A stretch of DNA of 64,000 nucleotides, from positions 124,001 to 188,000 of the forward strand of contig ONDM01000005.1 in assembly GCA_900316585.1 (NCBI GenBank). Direction: 5' to 3'. A program made the position numbers and the translations under genes. Below, one piece after another: positions 25,754 to 33,210 of this stretch. The notes beneath the pieces were generated by a model, which made no database searches, had not been told where the DNA came from, and was given only the letters and a program-made list of their open reading frames with translations. Numbering within the stretch: position 1 is the first letter of the stretch; every line of letters begins with the position of its first letter. This DNA is from an uncultured Prevotellaceae bacterium (GTDB taxonomy: Bacteria; Bacteroidota; Bacteroidia; Bacteroidales; Bacteroidaceae).

Positions 25754-26773
25754 TTAATTTGCTGATTCAAATTCTTTCAGGAATCGGGTGTCATTTTCAG
25801 AGAACATACGCAAATCTTTTACCTGATATTTGAGGTTTGTTATGCGTTCAACACCCATTCCTAGTGCCCATCCACTATATTTCTTGCTATCGATTCCATT
25901 TAGTTCTAAGACATTTGGATCAACCATGCCGCATCCTAAAATTTCCACCCATCCAGTACCTTTGCAGAATGAGCATCCTTCGCCACCACAAAGGAAGCAA
26001 CTGATATCCATTTCAGCACTAGGCTCAGTAAATGGGAAATAGCTTGGGCGAAGGCGAATCTTGGTATCTGCACCGAAAAGTTCCTGTGCCAGGATAAGCA
26101 GTGCCTGTTTCAGATCACTAAAAGAAACATTCTCGTCTATATAGAGAGCTTCTACCTGATGGAAGAAACAGTGTGCACGTGCGCTAATAGCTTCGTTTCT
26201 GTAAACACGTCCTGGGCAGATAACACGAATAGGAGGTTGCTGCTTGTCCATTACACGGGCTTGAACCGATGATGTGTGAGTGCGCAAAATGATATCAGGA
26301 TGAGCCTCTACAAAGAATGTGTCTTGCATGTCACGTGCTGGATGATCTTCAGCAAAGTTCATGGCAGAGAACACGTGCCAGTCATCTTCTACCTCAGGTC
26401 CATCTGCCAAGGTGAAGCCCATTCGAGAGAATATATCAATTATCTCATTCTTGACAATGCTCAGTGGGTGACGGGTACCTAAAGGTATTGGATAAGCTGT
26501 TCGGGTTAAATCTAAGTCATCAGTTCCAGTGTCCTGAGCGGCAAACTGCTCCTTTAATTCATTGATATGATTGGTGACTTTCGTCTTCAGTTCGTTCAAC
26601 TTCATTCCCAATTCCTTCTTCTGTTCTGCAGGTACAGAACGGAAGTCGTTCATTAGTGCGCTGATTTCACCTTTTTTACTCAAATATTTAATACGAAGTG
26701 CTTCTAGTTCTTCAGCATTCTGTGCTTTCAAATTTTCTACTTCAGCCAGAAGTCTTTGAATCTTCTCTATCAT
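25754..26773 (-). CDS. pheS: Phenylalanine--tRNA ligase alpha subunit
   Basis: A 339-residue class II synthetase catalytic subunit. It has an N-terminal coiled coil (about 1-85), motif 2 with FHQVEALYID, the SYFPFTEPSAEMDI segment and motif 3 with GWALGMGVERI. A CFLCGGEGCSFCKGTGWVEI stretch carries four cysteines in a zinc-ribbon-like arrangement, as seen in some bacterial PheS. The pheT gene is not adjacent, which is common in Bacteroidetes. The -7 box is at 26805-26812. Confidence 0.96.
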   Translation of the reverse strand: MIEKIQRLLAEVENLKAQNAEELEALRIKYLSKKGEISALMNDFRSVPAEQKKELGMKLNELKTKVTNHINELKEQFAAQDTGTDDLDLTRTAYPIPLGTRHPLSIVKNEIIDIFSRMGFTLADGPEVEDDWHVFSAMNFAEDHPARDMQDTFFVEAHPDIILRTHTSSVQARVMDKQQPPIRVICPGRVYRNEAISARAHCFFHQVEALYIDENVSFSDLKQALLILAQELFGADTKIRLRPSYFPFTEPSAEMDISCFLCGGEGCSFCKGTGWVEILGCGMVDPNVLELNGIDSKKYSGWALGMGVERITNLKYQVKDLRMFSENDTRFLKEFESAN

Positions 26774-26804
26774 AGCAAAATTATTGTTTTCTAAAAAATC
26801 TGTG

Positions 26805-26812
26805 CAAAGTTA
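26805..26812 (-). promoter_or_regulatory. -7 promoter box of pheS
   Basis: Minus strand TAACTTTG, 31 bases before the pheS ATG. The -33 box is not recognisable at standard spacing. Confidence 0.55.
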
Positions 26813-26889
26813 AATAAATAATTGCAATTTAAAACGCAAATCTCAAATAAAGTATGTATTTTTGCAACACTTTTATGAGTTTAGGTTGT

Positions 26890-27744
26890 ATGAAAAAGTT
26901 ATTATGTGTATTCATGCTTCTGGTGGTTTTCTTTGTGGCTTGTACAGGAACACAGAAACAGGAGGAAATGAATACCAATGAGGGACTGCCGGTAGATACT
27001 CAACAGATAGTTCAACAGGATACTTTGACTCAAGAAGAGGTTGCTGAAGCCTTGCCAGCTCGTGCTGATGAGGTATTCGATGACTTCTTGTTTAATTATT
27101 GTCAGGACAGTATGGTCCAAATGCGTCGAACTGCGTTTCCTCTGCCTTATACTAAGGATGGTGAGAAGATAAGAATCAAAAGGACTGAATGGAGGAAAGA
27201 GCCTCTGTTCAGTAACATGGAATTCTATTCAGTATTATACAACAGCCAAAAGGATTTTGAATTAGACAAGGATACTTCTTTGAACCGTGTCCGCATGGAA
27301 TATCTTTATTTGGACCGTCAGGAAGTTAAACGCTATTGCTTCCTTCGTAACCAGAAAGGTTTCTGGATTCTTTACAAGATTGTAGAAGAACCTTTCAATG
27401 AACAGTCTGAGCCTATTGAGTTTTTGGAGTTTTATCAAAAATTTGCTAATGATTCTGTCTTCCAGCGTGAACACATATCTCCTAAATTGAATTTCATTAC
27501 TTTTGACCCAGATGATGAGTTTCGTACGGTGGAATTTGAGATTGATGTGGACCAGTGGTTCGCATATCAGCCAAAGTTACCTACCACAACTTTAACTCAA
27601 GTAAACTATGGTCAAAATGCAGCAGGTGCTTCCGATAAAATTGTCAATTTCCGTGGTAGTACCAATGGTTTCAATAATACTTTGACATTCCATAAGAAAG
27701 AAAACACTTGGATTTTGACTAATTTCGAAGATACGAGTGAATAA
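26890..27744 (+). CDS. DUF4348 lipoprotein (NTF2-like)
   Basis: A 284-residue lipoprotein with lipobox ending FFVAC, a Gln/Glu-rich linker (about 20-60) and two tandem beta-rich units (DEVFDDFLFNYCQDSMVQ near 64, then EPIEFLEFYQKFANDSVFQ) as in DUF4348 proteins of NTF2-like fold. The ligand is unknown. The ATG at 26854 is rejected because the -7 box TATTTTTG (26857-26864) lies inside it. It is followed after one base by the MBL hydrolase gene. Confidence 0.82.
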   Translation: MKKLLCVFMLLVVFFVACTGTQKQEEMNTNEGLPVDTQQIVQQDTLTQEEVAEALPARADEVFDDFLFNYCQDSMVQMRRTAFPLPYTKDGEKIRIKRTEWRKEPLFSNMEFYSVLYNSQKDFELDKDTSLNRVRMEYLYLDRQEVKRYCFLRNQKGFWILYKIVEEPFNEQSEPIEFLEFYQKFANDSVFQREHISPKLNFITFDPDDEFRTVEFEIDVDQWFAYQPKLPTTTLTQVNYGQNAAGASDKIVNFRGSTNGFNNTLTFHKKENTWILTNFEDTSE

Positions 27745-27745
27745 A

Positions 27746-28507
27746 ATGAAAATCACGATTTTGGGATCAGGAACAAGCACAGGGGTACCACAAGTGGGGT
27801 GCAAGTGTAGTGTCTGTACGTCTACAGACTTTCGTGATCGTCGCTTTCGTTGTTCTTCTATGTTCGAAACGGAAACTACTCGTATTTTGGTGGACTGTAG
27901 TGCAGATTTCCGTCAGCAGGCTATTCAGTTCATGCCTTATCAGAAGATAGATGGTATATTAATAACTCATGAACATTATGATCATGTGGGGGGGATAGAT
28001 GACCTTCGACCTTTCTGTGTGTTTGGTGATGTGAACCTCTTTTGTGAAGCAGATGTGAGTCAAAAACTTCGTGAGCGTCTTCCTTACTGTTTTAGGGAAA
28101 CATTATATAGGGGTGTTCCTAAGATCAATTTGGTGGATATTGAACCTGGTCGGTCGTTTAAGGTCGGAGATATAGAAATAACCCCTGTTCGTGTCATGCA
28201 TGGGGACTTGCCTATAGTAGGCTATCGTTTGAATAATGTAGTTTATATTACAGACATGACCAAATTCCCAGAAGAGGGTTGGCCTATCATAGAGGGTTGC
28301 GATTTGCTTATTGAAAATGCTTTGCGTAAAGAGTTTCATCCTACCCATCAGAGTGTAAGTGATGCTATCCGGTTTGCAGAGCGTTTGAATTGTCCACCAA
28401 CCTATCTTATTCACATGTCACATTCTATAGGTCTTCACGCTCAGGTCGACGCGGATCTTCCTGCTTATATGCACTTGGCATACGATGGCTTGACGTTGGA
28501 GATTTAA
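27746..28507 (+). CDS. MBL fold metallo-hydrolase (PhnP-like)
   Basis: A 253-residue metallo-beta-lactamase-fold enzyme. It starts KITILGSGTSTGVPQVGCKC, has the metal motif HEHYDHVGG (HxHxDH) and later VMHGDLP and LIHMSHS histidine segments. The N-terminal CKCSVC cysteines are shared with the PhnP/cyclic phosphodiesterase group, so hydrolysis of a phosphodiester is likely but unproven. ATG at 27746, one base after the previous stop, is preferred over GTG at 27737. The 3' end overlaps an antisense small gene. Confidence 0.9.
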   Translation: MKITILGSGTSTGVPQVGCKCSVCTSTDFRDRRFRCSSMFETETTRILVDCSADFRQQAIQFMPYQKIDGILITHEHYDHVGGIDDLRPFCVFGDVNLFCEADVSQKLRERLPYCFRETLYRGVPKINLVDIEPGRSFKVGDIEITPVRVMHGDLPIVGYRLNNVVYITDMTKFPEEGWPIIEGCDLLIENALRKEFHPTHQSVSDAIRFAERLNCPPTYLIHMSHSIGLHAQVDADLPAYMHLAYDGLTLEI

Positions 28508-28589
28508 TTCTTTTTTTCCTTTTCTTTTCCCAAGCTGCCTTTTTCTCAAGGTACTTTTCGTATTGGTTTTCGAGATAGTTGTCTGCCAT
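28425..28589 (-). CDS. Small basic protein of 54 residues (MADNYLE-type)
   Basis: The ORF starts at the ATG complementary to 28587-28589 and ends at TAG complementary to 28425-28427. The sequence opens MADNYLENQYEKYLEKKAAW, continues with a KKRKKR basic stretch, and is polar throughout. I recall similar short MADNYLE-starting proteins in Bacteroidales, sometimes mislabelled dehydrogenase. An exact promoter (28609-28639) stands just upstream. The last 83 bases overlap the MBL gene on the opposite strand. The function is unknown; the charge suggests nucleic-acid or ribosome contact, which is speculation. Confidence 0.75.
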   Translation of the reverse strand: MADNYLENQYEKYLEKKAAWEKKRKKRIKSPTSSHRMPSAYKQEDPRRPEREDL

Positions 28590-28608
28590 GTTTTTTACTT
28601 TTGAGGTA

Positions 28609-28639
28609 CAAAGATACGGTTTTTCATTTATTGCACAAA
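28609..28639 (-). promoter_or_regulatory. Promoter of the 54-residue protein gene
   Basis: Minus strand: TTTG (28636-28639), 19 bases, TATCTTTG (28609-28616); ATG 20 bases downstream. This is a full consensus match and the best evidence that the small ORF is expressed. Confidence 0.8.
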
Positions 28640-28704
28640 AGTTTAGAGTATTGTACTAAAAGATAAATGTGGTCATAAGTCATAATTAATTGGTCAAAAA
28701 ACAT

Positions 28705-29111
28705 ATGAAATAACTGTTTTATTTACTTTGTTTGTAGCTCTTTGTATGCCTTCCTTGGCCCAGAATCTACAGCAGAATTTCCAAAATCCTCCTCAAGAGG
28801 CAAGGCCACGTGTATGGTGGCATTGGATGAATGGGGGTATGGTTTGTGTCATGGCTGAAGTGTTTGTCAACGGGCAAAACATGGGTGTCGTTTGGAAAGC
28901 ACCATTTAAGCTGGATATTACTTCAGCACTTAAACCTGGTAAAAACGACCTGAAAGTCATCGTCACAAATCTTTGGGTAAATCGTCTAATTGGCGATGCT
29001 CAGCCTGGTGTGGAAAAGAAAATCATATATACTTCTTTGCAGTTCTATCAAGCAGATGCACCATTGCAGCCTTCTGGTATGATGGGTCCTGTAAAATTGA
29101 TTGGGAAATAG
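28705..29111 (+). pseudogene. Remnant of a GH106-like alpha-L-rhamnosidase gene
   Basis: The 5' piece encodes a signal peptide and the segment NPPQEARPRVWWHWMNG, typical of the N-terminus of large GH106-like enzymes. It jumps directly to a C-terminal jelly-roll tail (AEVFVNGQNMGVVWKAPF ... NLWVNRLIGDAQPG). The catalytic middle, normally several hundred residues, is missing. The signal peptide is also broken: ATGAAATAACTG reads to a stop, and restoring one A gives MKITVLFTLFVALCMPSLAQ in frame with the rest. Both lesions mark it as dead. A terminator follows. Confidence 0.8.
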
Positions 29112-29133
29112 TAATCATATTAATTAATAAGGT

Positions 29134-29179
29134 AGCAAGCCTCTGAAATGAAATATTTCGGGGGCTTGCTTCTTTTTTT
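29134..29179 (+). terminator. Terminator after the GH106-like remnant
   Basis: A long stem (AGCAAGCC/GGCTTGCT plus GAAAT/ATTTC, with internal mismatches) followed by TTCTTTTTTT. It isolates the SPFH operon from the remnant. Confidence 0.85.
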
Positions 29180-29189
29180 CCCAATTTTG

Positions 29190-29221
29190 TTTGGAAATAA
29201 TTTATTTTGTATCTATCTTTG
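29190..29221 (+). promoter_or_regulatory. Promoter of the SPFH-Arc operon
   Basis: TTTG (29190-29193), 20 bases, TATCTTTG (29214-29221). The start site would fall near 29228, inside the GATATCA repeats. Confidence 0.8.
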
Positions 29222-29222
29222 C

Positions 29223-29240
29223 GATATCAAAATGATATCA
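29223..29240 (+). promoter_or_regulatory. Tandem GATATCA repeats, putative operator
   Basis: GATATCA at 29223-29229 and again at 29234-29240, an 11-base period (one helical turn). They overlap the predicted transcription start of the operon that encodes an Arc-type ribbon-helix-helix protein. Ribbon-helix-helix repressors commonly bind tandem sites at such spacing, so autoregulation is inferred. Confidence 0.5.
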
Positions 29241-29269
29241 ATTTAAATAAAACAATTAATAAGAAAACT

Positions 29270-30208
29270 ATGGAATCAAAAGAAACCGAATTTAAGGGAG
29301 GTTACCTGAATGGTTTCCTCATGTGTGTTATTGACATACTGTTGCTTTGTGCTACCATTTGGACTTTCATACAGCTTGTAAGTTATCCCAGTGTAGGTCG
29401 TGTCATTCTGTGCGTCCTTTTATTTATTGCCTTTATTTTCTTCAGTTGTGGATTCTGTATGCAGGAACCTAACGAGGCTAAAGTTCTTACTTTCTTTGGA
29501 CGTTATGTGGGTACATTCCGTAAGACTGGTTTTTATTGGGTAAATCCATTAATGACTAAGAAGAGCGTATCCCTTCGTGCCAGAAACCTGAATGCTGAGC
29601 CTATCAAGGTGAATGATAAGAATGGTAACCCTATTCTGATAGGTCTGGTAGTGGTTTGGAGACTGAAAGACACCTATAAAGCCATTTTCGATATAGATAC
29701 CGATGTGACTAATACTGCAACCGTAGGTGGTGCTGCTTCTGCACGTATGAATAAGTTTCAGAATTTCGTGGCAGTACAGAGTGACTCTGCTCTTCGTCAG
29801 GTGGCAGGTATGTATGCCTATGACAATAATGACACTAAGACCAAGGAGGTGACTCTTCGTGATGGTAGTGAGGAAATCAATCAGGTTTTGGAGAATAAGT
29901 TGAATGAACGCTTGTCCATGGCAGGTTTGGAAGTTACAGAAGCCCGTATCAACTATTTGGCTTATGCACCGGAAATTGCAGCTGTCATGCTTCGTCGTCA
30001 GCAGGCTGAGGCTATCATCAGTGCTCGTGAGAAGATTGTTGAGGGTGCAGTAGGCATGGTCAAGATGGCTTTGGATAAACTAGGTGATGAGGACATTGTG
30101 GAACTTGATGAAGAGAAGAAGGCAGCTATGGTGAGCAACCTGCTTGTAGTTCTCTGTGCAGATGAACCCGCACAGCCAGTCATAAATTCAGGGACTTTGA
30201 ACCATTAA
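29270..30208 (+). CDS. SPFH/Band 7 domain membrane protein
   Basis: A 312-residue protein with two N-terminal membrane helices (about 14-38 and 42-60) and a Band 7/SPFH domain starting at NEAKVLTFFGRYVGTFR. It ends in a helical region with RQQAEAIISAREKIVEGAV, as in stomatin/flotillin-type scaffolds. It probably forms oligomeric membrane rings; the target is unknown. ATG at 29270 is chosen because the upstream ATG lies within the promoter. The Arc-type gene follows after 3 bases, a pairing I know from other Bacteroidales. Confidence 0.9.
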   Translation: MESKETEFKGGYLNGFLMCVIDILLLCATIWTFIQLVSYPSVGRVILCVLLFIAFIFFSCGFCMQEPNEAKVLTFFGRYVGTFRKTGFYWVNPLMTKKSVSLRARNLNAEPIKVNDKNGNPILIGLVVVWRLKDTYKAIFDIDTDVTNTATVGGAASARMNKFQNFVAVQSDSALRQVAGMYAYDNNDTKTKEVTLRDGSEEINQVLENKLNERLSMAGLEVTEARINYLAYAPEIAAVMLRRQQAEAIISAREKIVEGAVGMVKMALDKLGDEDIVELDEEKKAAMVSNLLVVLCADEPAQPVINSGTLNH

Positions 30209-30211
30209 TCT

Positions 30212-30418
30212 ATGTCTGAGAAAGAAAAGAAAGAAAAATCAAAAAGCTTTATCCTGCGCGTCGATAGCGAAACCATGAATGCTATCGAGGCGTGGGCTGC
30301 TGATGAATTCCGTTCCACCAACGGGCAGATTCAGTGGATACTCAACGAGGCTCTGAAAAAATCAGGTCGCCTGAAAAAGAAAAAAATGGCAAAGGGAGAT
30401 GATGCAGAAGATTCTTGA
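30212..30418 (+). CDS. Arc-type ribbon-helix-helix DNA-binding protein
   Basis: A 68-residue protein. A lysine-rich start is followed by the RHH core: beta strand SFILRVD, helix SETMNAIEAWAADEF and helix NGQIQWILNEALKK, then a basic tail. It likely dimerises and represses transcription, perhaps of its own operon through the repeats at 29223-29240. It is directly downstream of the SPFH gene. Confidence 0.85.
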   Translation: MSEKEKKEKSKSFILRVDSETMNAIEAWAADEFRSTNGQIQWILNEALKKSGRLKKKKMAKGDDAEDS

Positions 30419-30477
30419 TTGCCAGTAATAGATAATAACCCCTTTTCCTACATACACTATTTTCTAAGTTAAACACT

Positions 30478-31101
30478 ATGAAACAAAACAGTATCTTACG
30501 TGCTGAGGCACGTGCAGCTTTAAAAGGTAAATGGGCAGTATCAGCTCTTTTTACTTTCGTTTATTGCATTGTTGCGAGTATAATTTCCTCTATTTCAGGT
30601 GCAAACTATGGGAATGAAGGCCTCATGTTTGGCACTAGCTTTATAGGGATGCTGCTAATCTGCCCTCTGGCTTATGGCATGATAATTGGTTTTTTGGATG
30701 TGTTCCGTGGAAACTCCCTGGAAATTGAGACACTTTTTAGCGGGTATAAAAGTCGTATCTGGGGTACTTTAGCCCTTAAATATATATACATTGTCCTCTG
30801 GACTTTGCTCCTTATCATTCCAGGTATCATTAAGACATACTCTTACTCTATGACTGAATACATTCTGAAGGACAATCCTGAACTGAAGAACAATGCAGCT
30901 ATTGAGAAAAGCATGGAGATGATGCAGGGTCATAAGCTGAGGCTGTTCCTTCTACACCTGAGCTTTATCGGTTGGGCCATTCTAGCTGTTCTTACTTTCG
31001 GTATTGGTTTTCTTTGGGTCATTCCGTATGTGGAGACTTCACAGGCAGCCTTCTATGAGGATTTAAAAGCCCAGCAGGAGCCTATTATTGAAGAAGTCTG
31101 A
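30478..31101 (+). CDS. DUF975 membrane protein
   Basis: A 207-residue protein of the DUF975 family. It starts with the cytoplasmic segment ILRAEARAALKGKW and has four to five membrane helices. It ends in the family's loop YSMTEYILKDNPEL...AIEKSMEMMQGHKLRLF before the last pair of helices. The function is unknown. It starts 59 bases after the Arc-type gene, without a clear promoter, and is followed by a terminator. Confidence 0.85.
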   Translation: MKQNSILRAEARAALKGKWAVSALFTFVYCIVASIISSISGANYGNEGLMFGTSFIGMLLICPLAYGMIIGFLDVFRGNSLEIETLFSGYKSRIWGTLALKYIYIVLWTLLLIIPGIIKTYSYSMTEYILKDNPELKNNAAIEKSMEMMQGHKLRLFLLHLSFIGWAILAVLTFGIGFLWVIPYVETSQAAFYEDLKAQQEPIIEEV

Positions 31102-31121
31102 TAGTTTAGCTATACAGAAAT

Positions 31122-31150
31122 AGAGCTGCAGAATATCTGTGGCTCTTTTT
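31122..31150 (+). terminator. Terminator of the SPFH-Arc-DUF975 run
   Basis: An 11-bp stem (31122-31132 with 31136-31146, two G-U pairs) with loop ATA, followed by a T-run. Confidence 0.8.
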
Positions 31151-31222
31151 CTACGTAGGTGTAAATATATTTTACCGTGTTCTCGTCTAACTTTCTAACT
31201 CTGTTTTTCAGTCTTATGAAGA

Positions 31223-31320
31223 GCAGATATTTTTCCCCAGTTAGAGAAAAATATTTCTCCAGTTAGCCAGAAAAATTTCCCTAGAAGGTGTTAAAGTGTC
31301 ACGGTCAAGGGTGTCAAAGT
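31223..31320. repeat. Dispersed intergenic repeat, copy B
   Basis: This lies in the 320-base gap before the DUF445 gene. Bases 31246-31266 match the reverse complement of 1346-1366 at 20 of 21 positions, and similarity extends leftwards (GCAG-ATTTTT-CCC). It contains two CCAGTTAG units (31238-31245 and 31259-31266). No gene is seen in the gap. A -7-like TAACTTTG follows at 31342-31349 and may serve DUF445. Confidence 0.55.
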
Positions 31321-31422
31321 AAAATGTCAATATTTTTAAAATAACTTTGGCACACAATTTGATGAATCCATTATGGAATTTCTTCTGATGAAGGAAAATG
31401 AAACATAAAAAGTAAAAGGAAA

Positions 31423-32331
31423 ATGTGGATAACTTATCTCGTCACTCCCATAGTAGGAGGTATCATCGGTTATGTAACCAATGATATTGCCATCAAAATG
31501 TTGTTCCGTCCTCATGAGGCGAAATACATATTTGGGCATAAAATACCATTTACACCGGGTATTATTCCGAAGGAAAAGACTCGTATAGCTAAGGCACTTG
31601 GCGATGCCATCAGTCAGAATCTGATGAATAGGGAAGTCTTGGAACGTACCTTGCTTTCCGATGAGATACAGGAGAAGATAACCCGTACCATAGACAAATT
31701 TGTGGAGAATCAGAAGGATAATCCTGAATCTCTACGCTCCTTCCTCACCCACTATCTCACAGAGGAAGAAATCAAGCAGATAGCAGACAATGTTTCCACA
31801 GAGCTGGAAGGTATGATAGTTCAGAAGCTTTCTGCTTCCGATTTCGGGCATAAGATTGCCAGCATGACCATACAGCATGCAGTGGACAAGACCGCAAATA
31901 GTTTGTTGGGCTTATTCGGTGCCGATAAGATTATGAAACCTATAGTTTCCATAGCAGAGCCATTGCTTGCCAAGGAGATAAACTCCATGATACAGAATAA
32001 TTCGTCCGAGATGGTTCATAATCTGGTTCATGACCAGACCAAGGACTTGCTTAGACTACATATGTGTGAAATCTTCCAGGACCACGATGAGCAGATAGAG
32101 CAGTTCAAGACTACTGTGGTTTCCATTTATCGTACTCTTATTCTGGAGCGTCTGCCTAGAGTACTGCATGCCTTGAACATCAGTCAGATTGTGGAGCAGC
32201 GTATCAATGAAATGGATATGAAAGAAATAGAGCCATTGATATTCGATATTATGGACAAGGAACTTAAAGCTATCGTATGGTTGGGTGCAGGATTAGGAAC
32301 CATCATTGGTTGCGTGAACCTGTTCATTTGA
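31423..32331 (+). CDS. DUF445 family membrane protein
   Basis: A 302-residue protein with the DUF445/YheB layout. An N-terminal membrane helix carries TPIVGGIIGYVTNDIAIKML, then comes the conserved FTPGIIPKEKTRIAKALGDAI segment, a long helical middle part and a C-terminal helix (WLGAGLGTIIGCVNLFI) re-entering the membrane. The function is unknown, although some members affect spore or envelope traits. It is convergent with the envelope operon, separated by a shared hairpin. Confidence 0.88.
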   Translation: MWITYLVTPIVGGIIGYVTNDIAIKMLFRPHEAKYIFGHKIPFTPGIIPKEKTRIAKALGDAISQNLMNREVLERTLLSDEIQEKITRTIDKFVENQKDNPESLRSFLTHYLTEEEIKQIADNVSTELEGMIVQKLSASDFGHKIASMTIQHAVDKTANSLLGLFGADKIMKPIVSIAEPLLAKEINSMIQNNSSEMVHNLVHDQTKDLLRLHMCEIFQDHDEQIEQFKTTVVSIYRTLILERLPRVLHALNISQIVEQRINEMDMKEIEPLIFDIMDKELKAIVWLGAGLGTIIGCVNLFI

Positions 32332-32364
32332 TTAAAAAAAACTCGTTTGTTGCTAAATATTAGG

Positions 32365-32403
32365 GAAACGGATGCTCTAGATTTATTCTGGAACATCCGT
32401 TTC
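32365..32403. terminator. Bidirectional hairpin between DUF445 and the envelope operon
   Basis: Perfect 10-bp stem GAAACGGATG/CATCCGTTTC with a 19-base loop, placed between two convergent genes. U-runs are short on both sides. Confidence 0.65.
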
Positions 32404-32407
32404 TGAT

Positions 32408-33199
32408 TTACAGTGAAATGTCTGCCAATGTGGTTCCATGCCCAAATCTGGCTAAATCTACATAACCACTGATACCTTCTATTTTTCCTTTTTCAGTATA
32501 TTGCCAGATATTATATTTACCACCACCATGAAGAATTGGCTCTTGATTACTATAGCGGGCAATGAAAATATAATACTTGTTGAATTCAGGTGCAAGTAAT
32601 CTGTTGTAGAAGTGGTACTGACTATATAGTAGTGGATATTTCCCGTATTCCTTTTTGACCAGTTGCATGAATTCATTTAGAGTTTTTTGTAGTTTTTCAC
32701 GGGTAGCTCCATTATTACCAGTTTTTTCCACATCCACCATAGGGATTAGGTCTTGCTCATTTTTCCTGACATGTTTCTTGAAATTATTGAACTGCTCTTT
32801 GGCAGATTTGCGGTAGGTGAAAAAATGATAGCTTCCTACTTTTAATCCGGCCTTTCTTGCTTTTTGAAGGTTAGCTTCATATTTTTTGTCATAATGAGTA
32901 GCACCTTCTGTGGCTTTTATGTAGACAAACTGGATTTTCTTGTCTTGGGCCACTTTCTGCCAATTTATGGAACCTTGGAACTTGGAAATATCTATTCCAT
33001 TGTAGTTCTTGGAAACTGTGGTTACCTGTGTGGTTCTAGAAGGAGTTTTCCAATACCGTTTAATTAGACCAGGCAAATGCATGGCAGCAGCAAACAACAA
33101 AATAGCTGTAACCAAGATCATAAAACAGGTCTTGATTATTCTTAGTGCATTACGTTTGAATTTCGTTGCCTTAGATGTTTTTTTTCTTTTTCTTGCCAT
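32408..33199 (-). CDS. Membrane-anchored GH25 muramidase (last gene of envelope operon)
   Basis: A 263-residue type II membrane protein. A very basic cytoplasmic tail (MARKRKKTSKATKFKR) and one helix (about 21-43) precede a GH25 lysozyme domain. Catalytic positions are visible: GIDISKFQGSINW with the first aspartate, YIKATEGATH, and MVDVEKTG with the DxE pair. It would cleave the MurNAc-GlcNAc bond in peptidoglycan from the outer face of the inner membrane. A start at 33208 would add three residues. It lies 11 bases after the transpeptidase-like gene, so it is a hydrolase placed in a synthesis operon. Confidence 0.9.
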   Translation of the reverse strand: MARKRKKTSKATKFKRNALRIIKTCFMILVTAILLFAAAMHLPGLIKRYWKTPSRTTQVTTVSKNYNGIDISKFQGSINWQKVAQDKKIQFVYIKATEGATHYDKKYEANLQKARKAGLKVGSYHFFTYRKSAKEQFNNFKKHVRKNEQDLIPMVDVEKTGNNGATREKLQKTLNEFMQLVKKEYGKYPLLYSQYHFYNRLLAPEFNKYYIFIARYSNQEPILHGGGKYNIWQYTEKGKIEGISGYVDLARFGHGTTLADISL

Positions 33200-33210
33200 G
33201 ATTTTCACAT

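Noticed and set aside
29223..29240. Attachment-site-like direct repeat
   Set aside because: No integrase or matching distant copy is seen; the position over a promoter fits an operator better.
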